Shown here piece by piece: positions 5,743-9,323 of a stretch of 9,323 nt of DNA (its first letter is position 1; each line of letters starts with the position of its first letter). Both the position numbers and the translations under genes were made by a program. Source of the stretch: Thermovenabulum sp049701175 (lineage in GTDB: Bacteria; Bacillota; Thermosediminibacteria; Thermosediminibacterales; Thermosediminibacteraceae); contig NZ_JBNATW010000049.1 in the NCBI RefSeq assembly GCF_049701175.1, forward strand, positions 1-9,323. Direction: 5' to 3'. The notes under the pieces were generated by a model. That model was not told where the DNA came from and made no database searches. It was given only the letters and a program-made list of their open reading frames with translations.

Positions 5743-6874
5743 AATCACCTTCAGGGCAGTATCCTAAGGATTCACAAGGCGCTCCAGCCTTTTTAAATAG
5801 GTTTGGGGCTATTTTTTTTACTTCTTCAAGCATGAGGTTTGCAAGCTCCCTTATTTCTGATTGGGCTCTGTTGCAGCATCTTAAAGAAAAGAAATTATAA
5901 AGGCTTCTTGCATTCATGGTCATAACTATATTGGTCATTGTCCCCATAGGGAGGATATACCTTGCGTCTTCTTTATCAACACCCATATTTACCAATTTTA
6001 GGTAGGTTTCTTTTGCTCCTTTTAATCCTTCTAAATAAGTGAAAATTGCGTTTAAGTCTTTTTTAATATCCTGAGGCAAAGTGGAGTAATATTTTCTTTT
6101 TATGTATTCTTCCATGTAGGATATGATTGTTTCGAAAAAGCCTTTTAAATTATCGTTAATTTTGAATAGTTTTTCTCTGAAATATAAGTTATAAGAAAAA
6201 TCGAGGTCTTTATAAATAAATTGGCAAAAATTAATAGCATTTTCACCGTTGAATAGAAGTTTCTTATTTTCTATTTCGAATTTTAAATCTGCTTTTTCAA
6301 TAACTTCTTTAAATTTTTCGGGAAGCATTAGAAAATTTTCGCCTATTTCAAGGAAGGCATCTGATATTCCTCTTATAAAATGAGAAATATTTTCTTTGAT
6401 TAGTTCTTCATTATCAAAATTAAGTTCTTCTACATTTATATTTTTTTGTTCAACATAGTTTCCAAGCAATTCTTTAATTTTGCCTGGATTTCTAAACTCA
6501 GGGTCAAGGGTTATGCCTTTAATATATGCTAAATTTTCTTTTTGCAACTTTTCTTTTTCTGCTTTTTGATTTACAATTTCCTCCTTAAAAGGATTGTTGT
6601 ACCTTAAACTTTGAACAGAATACGAGGCTATGCGGTGGCGGGTCAGCTGTGCAAGCAGGGTTCTGCTCACACCTTCTATACCGAAGGTAAAGCTTACATG
6701 CTCTATTGGTGAAAGGTGCCCCATACTTATTAATTTTTGTAAAAATTTTTCAACTTTATCTTCACTCATATTTTCCATTATTTCGAAAGGGCTTGAATTA
6801 GAATAACAAAGCCTTGCTGCTGCTGCAACGGTTTTTTCAGGGTCAGGGGTGTGGTTTAGGATTTTTACCTTCAT
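5702..6874 (-). CDS. thyX: Flavin-dependent thymidylate synthase with a large internal insertion
   Basis: ThyX methylates dUMP to dTMP with methylene-tetrahydrofolate and FAD/NADPH. The signature RHRX7S is intact as RHRIASYSVQS (79-89, followed by LRY). The C-terminal core is also intact: KLVNMGVDKEDARYILP (293-309), TMNARSLYNFFSLR (319-332) with R323, and RAQSEIRELA (336-345). At 390 residues it is far longer than usual (220-250). The extra length sits between RYN (91-93) and KYYSTLPQDI (261-270), the latter aligning by eye with the family's YVIPPSI segment, so about residues 94-260 are inserted. That stretch is charged, rich in K/E/N/I/F, and looks helical. The C-terminus carries C367, C373 and C380. 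ATG 6874 has GGGAGGA (complement of 6881-6887) 6 bp upstream. It is the only minus-strand gene here. A weak hairpin plus six T's (5724 to 5706, minus strand) overlaps its last codons and could help termination. Confidence 0.93.
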   Translation of the reverse strand: MKVKILNHTPDPEKTVAAAARLCYSNSSPFEIMENMSEDKVEKFLQKLISMGHLSPIEHVSFTFGIEGVSRTLLAQLTRHRIASYSVQSLRYNNPFKEEIVNQKAEKEKLQKENLAYIKGITLDPEFRNPGKIKELLGNYVEQKNINVEELNFDNEELIKENISHFIRGISDAFLEIGENFLMLPEKFKEVIEKADLKFEIENKKLLFNGENAINFCQFIYKDLDFSYNLYFREKLFKINDNLKGFFETIISYMEEYIKRKYYSTLPQDIKKDLNAIFTYLEGLKGAKETYLKLVNMGVDKEDARYILPMGTMTNIVMTMNARSLYNFFSLRCCNRAQSEIRELANLMLEEVKKIAPNLFKKAGAPCESLGYCPEGDFSCGRFPSQKNFL

Positions 6875-6887
6875 GGCCTGTCCTCCC

Positions 6888-6916
6888 TTGACTTTTGATA
6901 AAATTTAAAATATCAT
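6888..6916 (+). promoter_or_regulatory. Promoter for rlmB-rae1
   Basis: TTGACT (6888-6893) and TATCAT (6911-6916) are spaced 17 bp, giving a start near 6923 and a leader of about 58 nt to the TTG start of rlmB. The -35 touches the thyX Shine-Dalgarno region on the opposite strand, so this promoter lies inside the thyX 5' leader. Confidence 0.65.
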
Positions 6917-6924
6917 TTATAAAA

Positions 6925-6950
6925 ATTATAAAATCTATGGCTAAATTATA
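6925..6950 (-). promoter_or_regulatory. Candidate promoter -10 region for thyX
   Basis: On the minus strand two TATAAT hexamers occur upstream of thyX, at the complements of 6925-6930 and 6945-6950. Neither has a convincing -35: the better option is TTGTGG (complement of 6951-6956), 20 bp from the first. A thyX promoter is expected here because the next gene upstream is divergent, but the exact boxes are uncertain. Confidence 0.35.
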
Positions 6951-6980
6951 CCACAAAAAAATGTAATGGGGTGGGTAAGT

Positions 6981-7739
6981 TTGGAGCAACAAAAATCTAT
7001 TCTTATAGAGGGCAAGAATTCCGTTGTTGAGGCTTTAAAGGCGGGACGTCCTATAAATAAAATATATATTAGAAAAGGAGATAGATCCTTTTTTCGCCTT
7101 TTGCTGGAGCTGGCAAGGGAGAATAATGTTCCGATTGTAGAAGTGGATGAACAGTTCCTGAATAAAATTTCGATAACAAAAAAACATCAGGGAGTAATAG
7201 CTAAAGGATCTCCTAAAGCCTATTTAGAGCTTGAGGATTTGATAAGCAAAGCAAAAACTACTTCCCGAGAGCCGTTTATTGTGGTACTTAATGAAATAGA
7301 AGATCCCATGAATCTCGGCAACATACTTCGCACCTGTGATTGCATAGGAGCAAATGGTGTAGTTATACCCAAAAGAAGAGCATGTGGTGTCACTCCCACG
7401 GTTTTAAAGGTTTCGGAAGGTGCAGGAGAATATGTGGATATTGCGCGGGTCACAAATATAGCATTAACTTTAGAAAAATTGAAGGAAGAAGGGTTCTGGG
7501 TTGTTGGTGCGGATATGGATGGAGAATTGTATTATGAAAAGGACTTAACGGGACCGATTGCCCTTGTTGTTGGTGGGGAAGACAAAGGCCTTGGCAGGCT
7601 TGTTAAGGAAAAATGTGATTTTTTGGTTAAAATACCCATGATGGGCCATGTTTCGTCTATGAACGCTGCAGTTGCTTTTGCGGTAATTGGCTATGAAGTT
7701 GTAAGGCAGAGGATGCTCAAAAATGCTGGAAGGACATGA
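6981..7739 (+). CDS. rlmB: 23S rRNA (guanosine-2'-O-)-methyltransferase, TrmH/SpoU family
   Basis: RlmB 2'-O-methylates a guanosine (G2251 in E. coli numbering) in the peptidyl-transferase P loop of 23S rRNA using SAM. From the TTG at 6981 the product is 252 residues: an N-terminal SpoU substrate-binding domain (about 8-80, opening ILIEGKNSVVEALKAG) and a knotted SPOUT domain with motif 1 NEIEDPMNLGNILRT (104-118), motif 2 GGEDKGL (198-204) and motif 3 IPMMGHVSSMNAAVA (218-232). I prefer TTG 6981 because GGGGTG (6968-6973) is 7 bp before it. The in-frame ATG at 6966 would give 257 residues but has only A-rich sequence upstream. Strictly the family also contains YacO-type proteins whose target is inferred; position next to rae1 and sigH matches Bacillus. 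The 3' end overlaps rae1 by 17 bp. Confidence 0.92.
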   Translation: MEQQKSILIEGKNSVVEALKAGRPINKIYIRKGDRSFFRLLLELARENNVPIVEVDEQFLNKISITKKHQGVIAKGSPKAYLELEDLISKAKTTSREPFIVVLNEIEDPMNLGNILRTCDCIGANGVVIPKRRACGVTPTVLKVSEGAGEYVDIARVTNIALTLEKLKEEGFWVVGADMDGELYYEKDLTGPIALVVGGEDKGLGRLVKEKCDFLVKIPMMGHVSSMNAAVAFAVIGYEVVRQRMLKNAGRT

Positions 7740-8241
7740 AGAAATCCTGCTTGTAGATGGGTATAATATAATAAACGCATGGCCCAATCTACAAAGTGCA
7801 AAGGAAGTAGATTTAGAAAATGCAAGGCAAAAGTTGATAGATATAATGTGCGAATATTCTGCCCTCACAGGTATAAAGGTAAAATTAGTATTTGATGCCC
7901 ACATGGTAGAAGGCGGAAAAAGAGTAGTAGAAAGTATTAATGGCATAGAGGTGATTTTTACAAAGGAAAGGGAGACGGCGGATAATTATATAGAAAAAAT
8001 GGTGGAAATTTATGGCAAAGAATACAGGGTTAGGGTTGCTACCTCCGATTTTTTAGAGCAGAGAATGGTTTTGGGGAAGGGTGCCATAAGAGTATCTGCA
8101 AGGGAACTTTATAATGAGGTTAATCAGCTGTTTGAAAGCAGAAGAAAACAAGAAAAAATGAAGAGGGTTCGAAAAGAAACGGTTGCTGATCGATTAGACG
8201 AAAATACATTGCAAGCTTTATTAAAGAGAATTAAAGGTTAA
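7723..8241 (+). CDS. rae1: NYN-domain ribosome-associated endoribonuclease (YacP/Rae1)
   Basis: The 172-residue protein matches Bacillus subtilis YacP, renamed Rae1, which enters the ribosomal A site and cuts mRNA during translation. The PIN-like NYN domain is visible through its acidic residues: D12 in LLVDGYNIINAWP, D58 in VFDAH, D87 in KERETAD and D109 in VATSDFLEQ. GAIRVSARELYNEV (120-133) is a further conserved family segment, and the C-terminus (about 138-170) is a basic helical tail. ATG 7723 lies inside the end of rlmB, with AGAGG (7708-7712) 10 bp upstream; the overlap suggests translational coupling with rlmB. Target mRNAs in this organism cannot be read from sequence. Confidence 0.92.
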   Translation: MLEGHEEILLVDGYNIINAWPNLQSAKEVDLENARQKLIDIMCEYSALTGIKVKLVFDAHMVEGGKRVVESINGIEVIFTKERETADNYIEKMVEIYGKEYRVRVATSDFLEQRMVLGKGAIRVSARELYNEVNQLFESRRKQEKMKRVRKETVADRLDENTLQALLKRIKG

Positions 8242-8245
8242 GGTT

Positions 8246-8257
8246 GTCAAGCTTGAC
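8246..8257. repeat. 12-bp perfect palindrome over the sigH -35 box
   Basis: GTCAAGCTTGAC (8246-8257) is a perfect inverted repeat and shares five bases with the sigH -35 hexamer (8253-8258). Placement on a promoter element suggests a possible operator for a dimeric regulator. No known operator consensus is recognised, and part of the symmetry follows from the TTGAC box itself. Confidence 0.45.
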
Positions 8258-8282
8258 TACAGTCTGTGTTTTGAGATATAAT
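8253..8282 (+). promoter_or_regulatory. Sigma-A-type promoter for sigH
   Basis: TTGACT (8253-8258) and a perfect TATAAT (8277-8282) are separated by 18 bp, giving a start near 8289 and a leader of about 29 nt. It begins 11 bp after the rae1 stop codon, so sigH can be transcribed separately from rlmB-rae1, as expected for a gene under growth-phase control. Confidence 0.8.
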
Positions 8283-8317
8283 TTACTCGTGGCTTATTTA
8301 ATTTTGGGGGCGATAAT

Positions 8318-8962
8318 GTGAACGTGGGGCTTCAAAGAGAATCCTTTGTGTGTTATGAAGAAATGCAAGATGAAGAGGTGGTGTATGAAGCCCGGAGTGG
8401 CAGTAGAGAGGCTCTTGAGTACCTTATAAATAAATATAAAAATTTTGTTAAATCAAAGGCAAGGTCATATTTTTTGGTTGGTGCCGATAAAGAGGATATT
8501 ATTCAAGAAGGTATGATAGGCCTTTATAAGGCCATAAGGGATTTTAATCCTGATAAGCTCACCTCTTTTAGAGCCTTTGCGGAGTTATGCATTACAAGGC
8601 AAATTATCACCGCAATAAAGACTGCCACCCGTCAGAAGCATATCCCCTTGAATTCTTACGTCTCCCTAAATAAGCCGATTTACGATGAAGATTCAGAAAG
8701 AACATTGATGGATGTAATTACTGAGGTTAAAATCACAGATCCTGAGGAACTCATAATAAGCAGAGAAGAAGTTGCAGACATTGAAGATAAAATGGGAGAA
8801 ATTTTGAGCAAGTTGGAGTGGGAAGTTTTGATTTCCTATCTTAATGGTAAATCTTATCAAGAAATTGCAAAAGAATTAAAAAGACATGTAAAATCTATAG
8901 ACAATGCCCTTCAGAGGGTAAAGAGAAAGTTAGAAAAATACTTGGAAATAAGGAACATTTGA
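8318..8962 (+). CDS. sigH: RNA polymerase sporulation/stationary-phase sigma factor SigH
   Basis: SigH (Spo0H) directs RNA polymerase to early sporulation and stationary-phase promoters. The 214-residue product is close to full length for the family (218 in B. subtilis). Sigma region 2 spans about 30-105, with core-binding EDIIQEGMIGLYKAIRDF (59-76) and -10-recognising FRAFAELCITRQIITAIK (84-101). The near-invariant SigH block RQKHIPLNSYVSLNKPI (105-121) follows. Region 4 (about 158-208) has the -35-binding helix-turn-helix SYQEIAKELKRHVKSIDNAL (179-198). Translation starts at GTG 8318 behind GGGGG (8306-8310), a poor Shine-Dalgarno, so basal translation may be modest. An ATG at 8316 is followed directly by TGA and is not the start. 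Its presence suggests an endospore former or a descendant of one. The gene has its own promoter and a palindrome over the -35. Confidence 0.97.
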   Translation: MNVGLQRESFVCYEEMQDEEVVYEARSGSREALEYLINKYKNFVKSKARSYFLVGADKEDIIQEGMIGLYKAIRDFNPDKLTSFRAFAELCITRQIITAIKTATRQKHIPLNSYVSLNKPIYDEDSERTLMDVITEVKITDPEELIISREEVADIEDKMGEILSKLEWEVLISYLNGKSYQEIAKELKRHVKSIDNALQRVKRKLEKYLEIRNI

Positions 8963-9061
8963 TTTTCCTATAGTGTTTTTTAAAATTGTTTTTACAGTGT
9001 TTTGAATAATAACTGCAATTTTGTTATATAAGTAAGACAGTAAAGTAGTTTAAAATTCCTG

Positions 9062-9090
9062 TTGACCAAAGCAACATTTCTTTTTATAAT
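9062..9090 (+). promoter_or_regulatory. Promoter of the tRNA cluster
   Basis: TTGACC (9062-9067) and a perfect TATAAT (9085-9090) are spaced exactly 17 bp, with a predicted start a few bases before the first tRNA at 9100, typical of a strong stable-RNA promoter. Between the sigH stop and this promoter (8963-9061) the DNA is AT-rich and I see no gene and no convincing terminator. Confidence 0.85.
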
Positions 9091-9099
9091 AGAAAACAT

Positions 9100-9185
9100 G
9101 GAGAGATTCCCGAGCTGGCCAAAGGGGGCAGACTGTAAATCTGCTGGCGATGCCTTCGGTGGTTCGAATCCACCTCTCTCCACCA
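9100..9185 (+). tRNA. tRNA-Tyr (anticodon GTA)
   Basis: The acceptor stem GGAGAGA (9100-9106) pairs fully with TCTCTCC (9175-9181), followed by discriminator A and an encoded CCA (9183-9185). The anticodon stem CAGA/TCTG encloses CTGTAAA with GTA at 9135-9137, and the T arm carries GGTTCGAATCC. The extra-long variable arm is that of a class II tRNA, as expected for bacterial tRNA-Tyr. It is first in a three-gene cluster. Confidence 0.96.
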
Positions 9186-9190
9186 TTTGT

Positions 9191-9266
9191 GCGGGAATAG
9201 CTCAGTTGGCAGAGCACCAGCCTTCCAAGCTGGGTGTCGCGGGTTCGATTCCCGTTTCCCGCTCCA
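9191..9266 (+). tRNA. tRNA-Gly (anticodon TCC)
   Basis: The acceptor stem GCGGGAA (9191-9197) pairs with TTCCCGC (9256-9262); the discriminator is T, as usual for bacterial glycine tRNA, and CCA is encoded (9264-9266). The anticodon stem CCAGC/GCTGG (9217-9221, 9229-9233) encloses CTTCCAA with TCC at 9224-9226. Only 5 bp separate it from tRNA-Tyr, so they share one precursor. Confidence 0.96.
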
Positions 9267-9274
9267 TTTTGCGT

Positions 9275-9323
<49 letters not shown>

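Noticed and set aside
6095..6595. Intein or small mobile element inside thyX.
   Set aside because: No intein splice-junction residues or endonuclease motifs, no terminal inverted repeats and no target duplication seen; the reading frame is continuous.
8972..9003. AGTGTTTT repeated 24 bp apart after sigH, and a small ATAAC/GTTAT hairpin nearby, as possible terminator or operator.
   Set aside because: Short and AT-rich; no GC stem followed by a T run, so I would not call a terminator.

Overview
The window looks like chromosomal housekeeping DNA of a low-G+C, endospore-forming-type Firmicute in the class Clostridia. The gene order (carD, yacL-type PIN/TRAM, ispD, ispF, cysE, cysS, mrnC, rlmB, rae1/yacP, sigH, tRNAs) matches the conserved block just upstream of the rpmG-secE-nusG region in Bacillus and Clostridia. 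The SigH, RlmB and Rae1 homologues read as vertically inherited members of this block. AT-rich intergenic DNA, strong AGGAGG-type ribosome binding sites, a T-box riboswitch and tRNA genes with encoded CCA all fit. A thermophilic or anaerobic clostridial lineage near Thermoanaerobacterales/Thermosediminibacterales is my guess, from overall feel only.

Layout. Positions 1-181 hold no gene but carry a near-consensus promoter for carD (182-658), which ends at a short intrinsic terminator. A second promoter and a perfect Shine-Dalgarno lead into a membrane-anchored PIN/TRAM protein (795-1880), followed closely by ispD and ispF, two steps of the MEP isoprenoid pathway. At 3097-3387 there is no gene: it holds a promoter and a complete T-box leader with a UGC (cysteine) specifier codon. 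The leader controls cysE-cysS(-mrnC), so cysteine synthesis and Cys-tRNA charging are tied to uncharged tRNA-Cys. thyX (5702-6874) is the only gene on the minus strand. It is convergent with and overlaps mrnC by 41 bp, and is divergent from rlmB. rlmB, rae1 (17-bp overlap) and sigH follow on the plus strand; sigH has its own promoter. The window ends in a tRNA cluster, Tyr(GTA), Gly(TCC) and a truncated initiator Met(CAT), driven by a consensus promoter.

How the genes fit together. Most products concern RNA: CarD at the polymerase, CysS and tRNAs for decoding, MrnC and RlmB on 23S rRNA, Rae1 at the ribosomal A site, SigH for stationary-phase/sporulation transcription. IspD/IspF (isoprenoids), CysE (cysteine) and ThyX (dTMP) are metabolic.

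I see no new defence, mobile or biosynthetic system. The feature most worth following is ThyX: it is 390 residues instead of the usual 220-250, because about 165 residues, encoded by notably AT-rich DNA, are inserted inside an otherwise intact catalytic core. Secondary points are the compact cysteine T-box without stem II, a palindrome over the sigH -35 box, and the inverted placement of thyX in a conserved operon.
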